Below, piece after piece: positions 1 to 9,000 of a stretch of DNA of 64,000 nt. Origin of the DNA: an uncultured Mogibacterium sp. (GTDB taxonomy: Bacteria > Bacillota > Clostridia > Peptostreptococcales > Anaerovoracaceae); contig NZ_CALISE010000022.1 in assembly GCF_938041965.1 (NCBI RefSeq), positions 1 to 64,000 on the forward strand. The letters run 5' to 3'. Position 1 is the stretch's first letter; the number at the start of each line of letters is the position of its first letter. Position numbers and translations under genes: made by a program. Below the pieces are notes generated by a model. That model was not told the DNA's origin. It did not search any database and saw only the letters and a program-made list of their open reading frames with translations.

Positions 1-120
1 TATTCCTTCGAGGATTTGAAAGTACAGATGTATAGATATATGCGTCGTTCCAATATGATTCCCATGGCTGTACTTGGCTGGATATCTCCCATTGAAAGAC
101 GCTTTCAACTGCAAGCATAA
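1..120 (+). mobile_element. Transposase/integrase C-terminal fragment (partial, 5' end outside window)
   Basis: Frame 1 is open from the window edge to a TAA at 118-120 and encodes 39 residues. It contains the motif NMIPMAVLGWISPIERR, which resembles the C-terminal tail of rve-type DDE transposases, where a basic helix is followed by N-x-x-P-M-x-x-L-G-W-x-S-P. The upstream part is off the window, so the IS family cannot be named. Whether the element is intact is unknown. Confidence 0.6.
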
Positions 121-216
121 CTTCTTCGAATAACGTTATCACTCACTTTGGTAAAATTCATTCTATGATATCATATGACCATTTTCTTTGTTACAGATTA
201 GGTCTCACATCATTGA
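121..216. other. Short intergenic stretch between transposase tail and coaE
   Basis: This 96-base AT-rich spacer separates the convergent transposase fragment and coaE. I see no clear hairpin terminator. It should contain the right end of the insertion element, but an inverted repeat cannot be recognised without the left end. Confidence 0.4.
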
Positions 217-822
217 CTAATGCACAGACCCTAGTTTATATTTATCTAAAAGCACGTTAACAACGTCTTTCAAATGATCTACCGTTGAATTATTCTCTAT
301 GATATCAGATGCACGTATAGACTTTTCTTCATCGCTTAACTGAGAATCCATTATTTTTGTAATCATTTCTGCATCAAGTCCATCTCGTTCAGCCACCCTT
401 GCTATTCTTTTCGTTTCATCTGCTACGACTAACCAAATTGCGTCAAAATCATCTTGCATATCATACTCAAATAGAAGTGGTGCTGCAACGAAGACAGCGC
501 TCTTTCCAGATAGTTCATATCCTTTTAAAATACGATTAATTGTCTTGATAACAGATTTAGTAACTATGTCCTCAAATTTTTGTTTCATTTCATTGTTACT
601 AAATATAAGAGTGCGAATATATTCACGGGATATCCCTTTTTCAATTGAAGCAATATCGGGTCCAAACACCTCGGCAATGCGCTCAATCGCACATCCTCCT
701 GGACCCGTCATCTCACGCGATATCACATCAGCATCTACTACAGTAAACCCTAGATGTTCCAGGTAATTAGTAACGACGGTTTTTCCCGAACCAATTCCCC
801 CAGTTATGGCAATCCTTAACAT
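217..822 (-). CDS. coaE: Dephospho-CoA kinase
   Basis: This kinase catalyses the last step of coenzyme A synthesis, phosphorylating the 3'-hydroxyl of dephospho-CoA with ATP in the cytoplasm. The 201-residue protein has the family's normal length. It opens with the P-loop GGIGSGKT (residues 8-15), followed by DADVISREM, the conserved substrate-binding aspartate region, and a lid region around VAERDGLD. It lies 12 bases downstream of polA on the same strand; polA-coaE proximity is common in Firmicutes, so co-transcription is likely. The stop at 217 is the last gene before the transposase fragment. Confidence 0.95.
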   Translation of the reverse strand: MLRIAITGGIGSGKTVVTNYLEHLGFTVVDADVISREMTGPGGCAIERIAEVFGPDIASIEKGISREYIRTLIFSNNEMKQKFEDIVTKSVIKTINRILKGYELSGKSAVFVAAPLLFEYDMQDDFDAIWLVVADETKRIARVAERDGLDAEMITKIMDSQLSDEEKSIRASDIIENNSTVDHLKDVVNVLLDKYKLGSVH

Positions 823-834
823 ATAATGAAGCCC

Positions 835-3441
835 CTATTTTAAATCATACCAAGTGCTACCAGTATGCATATCACACACCAGCTTAACCTTAAGTTCAAA
901 AGCATTTTCCATATTACGTCTTAGCAATTCTTTGACTATTTCGAGCTCGTCATTAACAGCTTCAATAATTAATTCATCATGAATTTGAAGAACAAGTTTT
1001 GATTTTAAGTTTCTATCCTTAAGCTCGCGATACACACTGTTCATTGCCAGTTTGATTATGTCGGCCGCACTTCCTTGAATAGGAGTATTCATTGCCAATC
1101 TATTTGCGAACTGACGATCCATATATTTACGTGAAGCAAATTCAGGAATCTGCCTAATGCGACCCATTATTGTCTTTACAGCGTAGTCACGCTCACCTAT
1201 TTTAATCTGTTCATCAAGATAAGCTTTGACAGACGTATGCTTTAAAAAGTAATCATCGATATAACGCTGAGCTTCAGCTCTGGAAATCATGAGCTCTTCA
1301 CTTAACCCGAATCCACTCATTCCATAAATAACCCCGAAATTTACCGCCTTTGCTCTAGATCTATCAAGCGGTGTTACTTGATCTAGTGGCACATTAAATA
1401 CCCTTGACGCGGTTATCCGATGGATATCTTCGTTGTTATTAAAAGCATTTATCAAAGATTCATCACCACTGAGCGCCGCTAGTATTCTCAATTCAATCTG
1501 TGAATAATCCGCACCTATGAATGTGTGATTCTCGTCACTAGTCACGAAAGCTTTTCTAATATTACGACCATATTCATCACGGATTGGAATATTTTGTAGA
1601 TTAGGTTCAGCACAGCTGATACGACCTGTAGCTGCAACAGTCTGGTTAAAATGCGGATGGATTTTGCCATCGTCAGCGATAAGAGCAATAAGGCCTTCAA
1701 TGTATGTGCTTTTTAGCTTAGTGGCTTTTCTATACTCCAAAATATCATTAACGATAGGCTGCTCGTCTCTCAGCTTCTCTAAAACATCTACCGATGTAGA
1801 ATATCCAGTCTTCTTTTTACTACGACCAGGATAAGGAATTCCCATATCTTCGAACAATACCACTCCCAGTTGTTTAGGCGATTTAATGTTGAATGACTGT
1901 CCTGCTTTTTCATAAATTGAATTTTCCAAATCAGTTATTCTTGCATCGAGCTCTATTCCAACAGATTCTAGCACATCCCTATTTACCTTCATACCGGTAG
2001 ATTCCATAGCTGCCATAGTTTCAATAAGTGGAAGCTCACATTCTTCATATACAGTGGTGAGCCCGTTCTCATCTATTCCTTTTTTCTGACCTTCATATAC
2101 TTTTAATATATACAACAAACGAACGGAGTCATCAGTTGATTCATCAAAGGTAAAATCAGTATACTTAACGAGCATTTTATCTAAGGAATATCTGCTTCTA
2201 TTCGGATCTAAAAGATATTCTGCGACAAATGCATCATGTTTTATTCGCAAACCATTTATATTATATTTGAGTAACGTATATATAAATGGTTTGATGTCAT
2301 AGCAGATATACTCATATCCTTTACTTATGAGCGTTTCAATAGCCGAAGGAACATTAAGAGGTGATAGTTCAATTTTAGTAACAATCTTCTCTTTAGCTGA
2401 CAAGAGCGAAACACTATCAAGCATAGGCATGCTAGAGTGGTTATTATCTCCTTTAAACGTTATAACGACATCACTTCCTGAACTCACTCTGTCATAGAAT
2501 TTTGAAGGATCTACAGTCTTATATTCAGAATATTCATCATATATATTAGCGCCTGATTTCTTAAATTCTGTTACTGTTTCATTTTCAGATGAATCTAATT
2601 TTTTTATGAGACTATTAAATTCAAGACTTCTATATATGTTCAGGAGTTCATCATAGTTAGGCTTAACAAGTTTTAAATCATCAAATTCGTATTCAAGTGG
2701 CACATCGCGTCTAATGGTAGCAAGCGACTTTGAAAGCGTTGCCATCTCTTTATTAGCTCTAATATTTTCACCTAGCTTACCTTTGATCTTATCAGCGTTC
2801 TCTAGAACACCTTCAACTGAGCCGTATTCCTTAAGAAGAGTGATTCCTTTCTTTTCACCAATTCCGGGAACACCAAGAATATTATCGGATTTATCTCCCA
2901 TTAGCCCTTTTAGATCAATGAACTGCTTTGGAGTCAACGAATATCGATCTATCATCGCAGCTTCATCGTATAGGTCAAATTCGGTCATACCCTTCTTATT
3001 GATTACCACCTTAGTATTCTTATCAATAAGCTGAAGTTCATCTTTATCACCCGTAATTATGATTGACTCTATGCCTCTTCTCGAAGCTTCAGCTGTAATT
3101 GTACCTATTAAGTCATCTGCTTCGTATGTTTCCTTTTCAAATACAGAAATATTCATAGCATCTAGTACATCATGCATGAGCGGAATCTGTGATAGAAGTT
3201 CAATAGGGGTCTGTTGTCTACCTGCTTTATATTCCTCATATTGTTTATGTCTAAACGTCTTAGCCTTCATATCAAAGCAAACAGCAATGTAGTTAGGGGT
3301 ATAATCACCTAATATTTTATTAAGCATATTGATAAAGGCGTACACACCATGTGTGTACACCCCTTCTTTTGTCATCATTGGTCTCATGGCAAAGTAAGCC
3401 CTAAAAAGCAAACTGTTGCCGTCGATTATTACAAGTCTCAT
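835..3441 (-). CDS. polA: DNA polymerase I
   Basis: This is a repair and Okazaki-fragment polymerase, 868 residues long. The N-terminal ~290 residues form the 5'-3' exonuclease/FEN domain (IIDGNSLLFRAYFA start, GDKSDNILGVPGIG helix-hairpin-helix). The middle ~300-480 corresponds to the 3'-5' exonuclease fold but lacks an obvious DxE catalytic motif, as in Bacillus-type enzymes, so proofreading is probably absent (inference). The C-terminal family A polymerase domain has GADYSQIELR (motif A), RSRAKAVNFGVIYG (motif B) and QIHDELI (motif C). The start codon gives MRLVIIDGN, the expected family N-terminus. It sits between the P1 peptidase and coaE on one strand. Confidence 0.97.
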   Translation of the reverse strand: MRLVIIDGNSLLFRAYFAMRPMMTKEGVYTHGVYAFINMLNKILGDYTPNYIAVCFDMKAKTFRHKQYEEYKAGRQQTPIELLSQIPLMHDVLDAMNISVFEKETYEADDLIGTITAEASRRGIESIIITGDKDELQLIDKNTKVVINKKGMTEFDLYDEAAMIDRYSLTPKQFIDLKGLMGDKSDNILGVPGIGEKKGITLLKEYGSVEGVLENADKIKGKLGENIRANKEMATLSKSLATIRRDVPLEYEFDDLKLVKPNYDELLNIYRSLEFNSLIKKLDSSENETVTEFKKSGANIYDEYSEYKTVDPSKFYDRVSSGSDVVITFKGDNNHSSMPMLDSVSLLSAKEKIVTKIELSPLNVPSAIETLISKGYEYICYDIKPFIYTLLKYNINGLRIKHDAFVAEYLLDPNRSRYSLDKMLVKYTDFTFDESTDDSVRLLYILKVYEGQKKGIDENGLTTVYEECELPLIETMAAMESTGMKVNRDVLESVGIELDARITDLENSIYEKAGQSFNIKSPKQLGVVLFEDMGIPYPGRSKKKTGYSTSVDVLEKLRDEQPIVNDILEYRKATKLKSTYIEGLIALIADDGKIHPHFNQTVAATGRISCAEPNLQNIPIRDEYGRNIRKAFVTSDENHTFIGADYSQIELRILAALSGDESLINAFNNNEDIHRITASRVFNVPLDQVTPLDRSRAKAVNFGVIYGMSGFGLSEELMISRAEAQRYIDDYFLKHTSVKAYLDEQIKIGERDYAVKTIMGRIRQIPEFASRKYMDRQFANRLAMNTPIQGSAADIIKLAMNSVYRELKDRNLKSKLVLQIHDELIIEAVNDELEIVKELLRRNMENAFELKVKLVCDMHTGSTWYDLK

Positions 3442-3467
3442 GAGCTATTTCCTCTCATTAATCAAGC

Positions 3468-4793
3468 TTATTTGCCGATAATTGAACGCGATGCCTTAAG
3501 TCCATAAGCATCAGTTGCCGAAAGCGCACCATCAATTACACTATACTGAAGAATATCTGTTGCAAGTGCCGCAAAAGCATCGAAATTAACTTCAACTTGG
3601 TTTGTTGTCATTACAAATATTGCATCACCGTCAAGAGTTCCGTGAACTGGTTTTATAGCCCGTGCAAAACCATCGTGCAAGATTGAGGCTAACTTATTCG
3701 CTTGAGTTTTAGTTAGTTTCGCATTAGTGATTAAACACGATAGCGTTGTATTAAAAGGAACATCGTATCCCATCTCTTTAACGGGAATTGGTTCATGATC
3801 AGGTTCACCCTGTAATCTGTCTTCTTTAAGCAACGTTTCATGGTGTTCAGCATTACTCTCAAGCTCTGCACGAAGTTCTTCGATTTTAGACTCGATTTCT
3901 TCATCAGTAGCTTCTTTATTATCTTCAATTTCTTCGCTAACAGCTTCATAATCTGAGGTTTTGACAGTTTGTATATCTGCTGAATTTTGCTGATCAGTTA
4001 TATCATGTTTAATAGTTAATTCATCAATTTCTGTGTTAACGTCTCCATTATCATCTACTTCGTTTGTAACAACTATTTCGTCATTTTTAAATGGGTCACG
4101 AATGTCTGGTGCTTCCGGTCCACCTTCTCCATGCACATGATTCTTCATCACTGAAATAGAGCCTTTAATGTATTCCTTATCTTTGCTTAAAAGTCCTGCA
4201 ATTATATTATTATTGCCGTTATAAACATCTCCAAAGGCATTGACAGCAGTTATTGCACCGACTTCAAGAACATCATCAGAGCAAGCAAAAGTCCCAAGTG
4301 CGGATTTCATCGCTCTATCCATACCATAGAATTTGCCTACAGATGCACCTGTTCCTGCGCCATGATTTCCGTGATCAAAAATTCCTTCATATGCATTTAT
4401 GCATGCTTGTGCTCCCATATTTAAATCAGGCCTGACATCGCCCGAGCCAACATCTAAGTCATATAGAGAAGCTTGAGCAACTATAGGAACATTGCGTTCC
4501 CCTACCTTAAAGCCAATACCTTTTTCTTCGAGGTATTTCATTACTCCTGAACCTGCCTCAAGACCAAAAGCACTTCCACCGCTCAAAACCACTGCGTTAA
4601 CAGCATGAACAGTATTTTCCGATTTTAGAAGGTCCGTCTCGCGAGTGGCTGGACCACCGCCCCTTACATCAACTCCAGCTACAGCACCATTCTCAGATAT
4701 AATGACGGTACAACCAGTGCCTGCACTTTGATTTTCAGCATTGCCTAGTTTAAAGCCATCAATACCCCTTACATCAATTCTCTTAAAGCCCAT
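3468..4793 (-). CDS. P1 family (DmpA/S58-type) peptidase with acidic insert
   Basis: This is an N-terminal-nucleophile aminopeptidase-type protein that is expected to cleave itself into two subunits. The glycine-rich N-terminal part (GCTVIISENGAVAGVDVRGG, LSGGSAFGLEA, GAGTGASVGK) and the C-terminal part are typical. The candidate self-cleavage/nucleophile segment is NTTLSCLITNA at residues 348-358. The protein is 441 residues, against about 320-340 usual for the family. The excess is a Glu/Asp-rich, low-complexity segment at about residues 222-343, just before the nucleophile segment. Its substrate is unknown. It has its own promoter (4875-4903) and is followed 26 bases later by polA. Confidence 0.88.
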   Translation of the reverse strand: MGFKRIDVRGIDGFKLGNAENQSAGTGCTVIISENGAVAGVDVRGGGPATRETDLLKSENTVHAVNAVVLSGGSAFGLEAGSGVMKYLEEKGIGFKVGERNVPIVAQASLYDLDVGSGDVRPDLNMGAQACINAYEGIFDHGNHGAGTGASVGKFYGMDRAMKSALGTFACSDDVLEVGAITAVNAFGDVYNGNNNIIAGLLSKDKEYIKGSISVMKNHVHGEGGPEAPDIRDPFKNDEIVVTNEVDDNGDVNTEIDELTIKHDITDQQNSADIQTVKTSDYEAVSEEIEDNKEATDEEIESKIEELRAELESNAEHHETLLKEDRLQGEPDHEPIPVKEMGYDVPFNTTLSCLITNAKLTKTQANKLASILHDGFARAIKPVHGTLDGDAIFVMTTNQVEVNFDAFAALATDILQYSVIDGALSATDAYGLKASRSIIGK

Positions 4794-4874
4794 TCTATGA
4801 TACCTTTCGCTTATATTCTTACCTTCATATACGACAAAACAACATGAACGATTTAATTTATATCAATTCAATGT

Positions 4875-4903
4875 ATTATATCATGTAACGGGCTTTAATT
4901 AAA
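4875..4903 (-). promoter_or_regulatory. Predicted sigma-A promoter for the P1 peptidase gene
   Basis: On the minus strand a -35 TTTAAT (4898-4903) and a perfect -10 TATAAT (4875-4880) are separated by 17 bases. The start codon lies about 80 bases downstream. The -35 box sits inside a perfect 10-base inverted repeat (4891-4900 / 4907-4916) that overlaps the U-tract side of the preceding small-RNA terminator. Confidence 0.55.
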
Positions 4904-4935
4904 CAAAATTAAAGCCCCATCATACGATGAGGCTT
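4902..4935 (-). terminator. Terminator of the 6S-like RNA
   Basis: On the minus strand AAGCCTCATC pairs with GATGGGGCTT (one G-U pair) across a GTAT loop (4912-4935), followed by a T-rich run. It ends the small RNA transcript before the P1 peptidase promoter. Confidence 0.7.
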
Positions 4936-4944
4936 GTCTTTTTT

Positions 4945-5139
4945 AGAAAAGATCCGAAATACCGTCATGCTCTTAATTGACGCCCTATCGATTGATAAGG
5001 TGGGTACTTCCTGTCGCTATTCAGTAATTTCTAAGTCTCCGGTATACCAGCTTAGCATATCGCCTAGAAGCGAACTCGGAATCCCGTGCAAGAAGTGTAG
5101 GTTCAATTAATGATACACAACGCATATCCCAGAACTTAT
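4945..5139 (-). ncRNA. ssrS: Probable 6S RNA
   Basis: This is a 195-base transcribed region with no open frame, its own strong promoter (5146-5173) and a terminator (4902-4935). The predicted 5' end (UCUGGGAUAU) pairs over 10 positions, including wobble pairs, with GUAUUUCGGA at the 3' end. That gives a closed terminal helix around a long, partly unpaired interior, which is the size and architecture of 6S RNA. 6S RNA binds sigma-A holoenzyme as an open-promoter mimic. Within it, GGGAUUCCGAG and ACCCACCUU...AGGGCGUC resemble conserved clostridial 6S segments as I remember them. The family assignment is from structure, size and context and was not checked with a covariance model. Confidence 0.68.
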
Positions 5140-5145
5140 ATTTTG

Positions 5146-5173
5146 ATTATATTATCATAAAATTTAAATTCAA
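5146..5173 (-). promoter_or_regulatory. Promoter of the 6S-like RNA
   Basis: On the minus strand -35 TTGAAT (5168-5173) and a perfect -10 TATAAT (5146-5151) have a 16-base spacer. This predicts a start near 5139, where the terminal helix of the RNA begins. The surroundings are very AT-rich. Confidence 0.7.
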
Positions 5174-5179
5174 TACTTG

Positions 5180-5216
5180 AAATAAAAAACGAATAGTGAT
5201 TTAACCACTATCCGTT
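5180..5216 (-). terminator. Terminator downstream of yebC
   Basis: On the minus strand AAACGGATAGTG pairs with CACTATTCGTTT (one mismatch) and is followed by a T run of TTTTTTATTT. It lies directly after the yebC stop and insulates the 6S-like RNA promoter. Confidence 0.8.
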
Positions 5217-5223
5217 TAAGATT

Positions 5224-5949
5224 TTATTCCATATCAGGCAGGTCACAGTTATAAGAAACTTTCTGCACATCATCATTATCATCAAGTGTATCAATTAGCT
5301 TATGAAGAGCCTTTATCGCAGACTCATCATCAACCTTTGATTCCATTGATGGTATAAACTCTACTTCTGATTCAGCAATTTCATATCCTGCTGCCTTTAG
5401 TGCCTCAAGGACTGCATGATAATCAGTAGCTTCTGTTCTTACTTCGAAGTTATCCTGATTAACAATCATATCCTCAGCTCCTGCTTCAAGTGCTTCCATC
5501 ATAACTGTATCCTCGTCAAGACTGTCAGTCTTCTCGATGAATATAACACCTTTTCTAGAAAACATATAAGATACGCATCCTGGAGTGCCGAGATTTCCAC
5601 CATTTTTATCAAATGTCGATCTTACAAATGCAGCTGTTCTATTTTTATTATCAGTTAGAGCTTCAACAATCACAGCGACACCAGATGGACCGTAACCTTC
5701 AAATAACAGTTCCTCATACGATTCGCCTGCTAACTCACCAGTACCTTTCTTGATAGCTCTATTAATATTATCATTAGGCATGCCTATAGCTTTTGCCTTA
5801 TCTATTGCAACTCTAAGTGATGAGTTAAACTCAGGGTCGCCACCATCCTTTGCTGCGACAATAATCTGTCTTGTATACTTCGTGAACATCGCTGCTCTTC
5901 TTGCATCCTGTGCAGATTTTCTACCTGCAATCGTACCATGTCTACCCAC
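5224..5949 (-). CDS. yebC: YebC/PmpR family DNA-binding/translation-associated protein
   Basis: The 241-residue protein has the typical family length and the N-terminus MGRHGTIAGRKSAQDARRA (usual form M-x-G-H-S-K-W-x-N-I-x-x-R-K-x-x-x-D). It also has the conserved ANNNIxRAIKKG-like segment (MPNDNINRAIKKGTGE) and YEGYGPSGVAVIVE-like stretch. YebC proteins were described as transcriptional regulators; some members have more recently been linked to relief of ribosome stalling. The specific role here is unknown. It follows the large activase-like gene by 61 bases and ends at a clear terminator. Confidence 0.92.
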   Translation of the reverse strand: MGRHGTIAGRKSAQDARRAAMFTKYTRQIIVAAKDGGDPEFNSSLRVAIDKAKAIGMPNDNINRAIKKGTGELAGESYEELLFEGYGPSGVAVIVEALTDNKNRTAAFVRSTFDKNGGNLGTPGCVSYMFSRKGVIFIEKTDSLDEDTVMMEALEAGAEDMIVNQDNFEVRTEATDYHAVLEALKAAGYEIAESEVEFIPSMESKVDDESAIKALHKLIDTLDDNDDVQKVSYNCDLPDME

Positions 5950-6010
5950 AGGTGGACCTCCTTCTATTCATTTTACTATTAAATTTGCCGTAATATGATA
6001 GCATATCAAA

Positions 6011-9000
6011 CTACTTCTTTTCAAGATTTTTGAAAGCTGTAGACATCATCATCTTGATTCTATTTAACTGATTTACATGGCTTGCACCAGGGTCATAGTC
6101 TATAGCCACAATATTTGCATCCTCATCGTAGCTTCGAAGAACTTTTATCATGCCCTTACCTGTGACATGATTAGGTAGACACGCAAACGGCTGTAGGCAA
6201 AGAATATTTTTAACCCCAGAATTTATTAAATCTACCATCTCTCCCGTTAGGAGCCAGCCTTCTCCACACTGATTACCAACAGAAAGAATGTTTTCAGCAT
6301 TAAGTGCCGTCTCTTCTATATAGTGATCCGGTTCAAACCTTTCACTAGCCCTACAAGCTTTTCTTACATACTCTCTATAGTGCTCAATAGCCTTTAAAGC
6401 TGCACTATTGAAAATCATCTCTTTACGAGAACCAGAAAGGTTCTTGAAGTTAAACTGCTTATTGAGCATGCCATATTCAAAGAAATCAATAAAGCTAGGT
6501 ACCACTGCTTCTCCGCCCTCTTCTTCGATGATCTCAACGAGGTTGTTATTAGCATTTGGATGATACTTAACTAGTATCTCTCCTACGACACCAACTCTAG
6601 GCTTTTTAACATCTTCATAAATTGGCAGAGTGTCATACTCCTTAACAATCATTTTTATGTTCTTCTTAAAGGTACTCGCCTTACAGTTTAAAACATTCTC
6701 AACTATTCTATCATGCCAATTGTGCATAATTTTCTCTGCACTGCCTTTAACCTTTTCATATGGTCTTGTACGATATAAGCATTTCATTATTAAATCGCCA
6801 TAGTTAACGGCAAACACAAGGCTTAAACCCATTTTAGGAGTTATTTTAAAACCTGGATTTTTTTCAAGCCCTGCTGTATTAAAGGAAATTACAGGAACCT
6901 GCTCCATTCCAAGATCCTTGAGAGCCTTACGTAAAAGTGCAACATAGTTACTAGCTCTGCATCCACCACCAGTCTGTGACATGAACACACCAACTTTATT
7001 TAGATCATATTTGCCAGATTTTAAAGCAGAAATAATCTGTCCTAATGTAACTATAGTTGGGTAGCAAGCATCATTGTTGATATATCTTAAACCTTCTTCT
7101 TCTGAATTTTTAGTTGCTTCTGGTAACAGCTCTGCCTTGTATCCAGCTGCGCGTAAAATCGGTGTGAAATACTGGAAATGAAGCGGAGACATCTGAGGGA
7201 CGAGAAGCGTGTATTCTTCTCTCATCTCCGGCGTAAATATTACCCTCTTATATGGTTCATTTAGACCCTCTGAATGGGTTCCAGCCTTATCTCTCTCATC
7301 AAGCGCAGCCTTTAATGATCTGATTCTAATCTTTGCCGCGCCTAAATTTGACCCTTCATCGATCTTAAGCACAGTATGAAGTTTGTTGTTCTGACCTAGT
7401 AGCTCATCAACTTCATCTGTAGTAACGGCATCTAGTCCACAGCCAAACGAGTTGAGCTGAACAAGTTCAATATCATCTCTCGTTCCTGCAAAAACAGCTG
7501 CTTTATAGAGCCTAGAATGATATGTCCACTGATCAAGCACTCTGACATCACGAGCAATATCAATCTTATTCGAAACTGAATCTTCTGTGAGGACAACCAT
7601 ATCCTGCTGGTTGATCACGTTGTTAATTCCGTGATTAATTTCAGGATCCAGGTGATAAGGTCTGCCTGAAAGAATAATACCCTTCTTGTTATTCTCCTCC
7701 ATAAACTTAAGAGCGTCATCGCCGAGTTTATTCATATCAGCCTTAAATTCTTGGTAAGCTTTTCTACCAGCTCTGATAGCCTCTCTAAGTTCAGACCTAG
7801 ACAGATTTAATCCGAATAAGCTATATGTCCTCGTATCATTTTCAAAACGGTTTATAGAATCAGTGTGATTTGCTCTATCAACGTCAATCTTTCTCTTTCC
7901 AGAGAAGAATTTATAGAGCTCTTCAACCATTCTATCGTCGTTATCATATGGCAGGAATGGGTGATAAAACTCAACATTATTTTCATAGAATAAGTCTGCC
8001 ATATTCTTATCTATAACCTCAGGATATGTGGCTACTATTGGACAATTATAATGGTTTGCAGCAGTCTTATCCTCAATAACCTCAAAGTTAACACATGGAT
8101 AAAATATCCTCTTTACACCTTTATTAACTAGCCATTTGATGTGACCATGAGTGATTTTTGCAGGGTAACACGCAGTATCCGATGAGATACTATCCATACC
8201 AGATTCATACAGCTTTTTAGAGCTCTGAGGGCTTAATACGATACTAAATCCTAATGTTGTAAAGAAACTATGCCAGAATGGGTAATCTTCGTACATATTA
8301 AGTACACGAGGAATGCCTATTATTCCGCGTTTTGCTTCTTCTTGTTTTAAATTTCTTCTACCGAATAAAAGCTTTAGTTTCTCTTTATATAAATCAGGAT
8401 TGTTATGTGGCTCAACTGTCTCGCCAGCTCCCTTTTCACATCTATTTCCCGATACATACTTATTGCCGTCAGAAAATGTTGAAATTGTTAGAAGACAGTG
8501 GTTACCACATTTCTGACATCTGTCATTACTAGTTTCAACTGAAAAACCATCTAGTTCATCTTTAGTTAGGACGTTAGATTTTTCACCATCCACATATTCA
8601 TTTGATCCTATAATAGCTGCACCATAAGCCCCCATGAGTCCCGAAGCATCTGGTCTTACTACATTCTTGCCTAGCACAAGCTCAATACTTCTTAAAACAG
8701 CCTCATTTAAGAACGTACCACCTTGCACTACAACCTTGTCACCTGTCTCACTAGGATTTCTGAGCTTCATAACTTTGTATAGCGCATTTTTAATAACCGA
8801 ATAAGACAATCCGGCTGAAATATCAGCAACTGTAGCCCCTTCTTTCTGCGCCTGCTTAACTTTTGAATTCATGAATACAGTGCATCTAGTACCGAGGTCT
8901 ACTGGCATCCTTGATTCAAGTGCATCCTCAGCAAACTCCTCAACGCTTGTGTTTACAGATTTAGCAAAGGTTTCGATAAATGATCCGCATCCAGCTGAGC

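Noticed and set aside
3731..3949. 72-residue minus-strand frame within the P1 peptidase insert
   Set aside because: It is an out-of-frame reading of the Lys/Glu-rich insert with no ribosome binding site; the main frame runs through uninterrupted.
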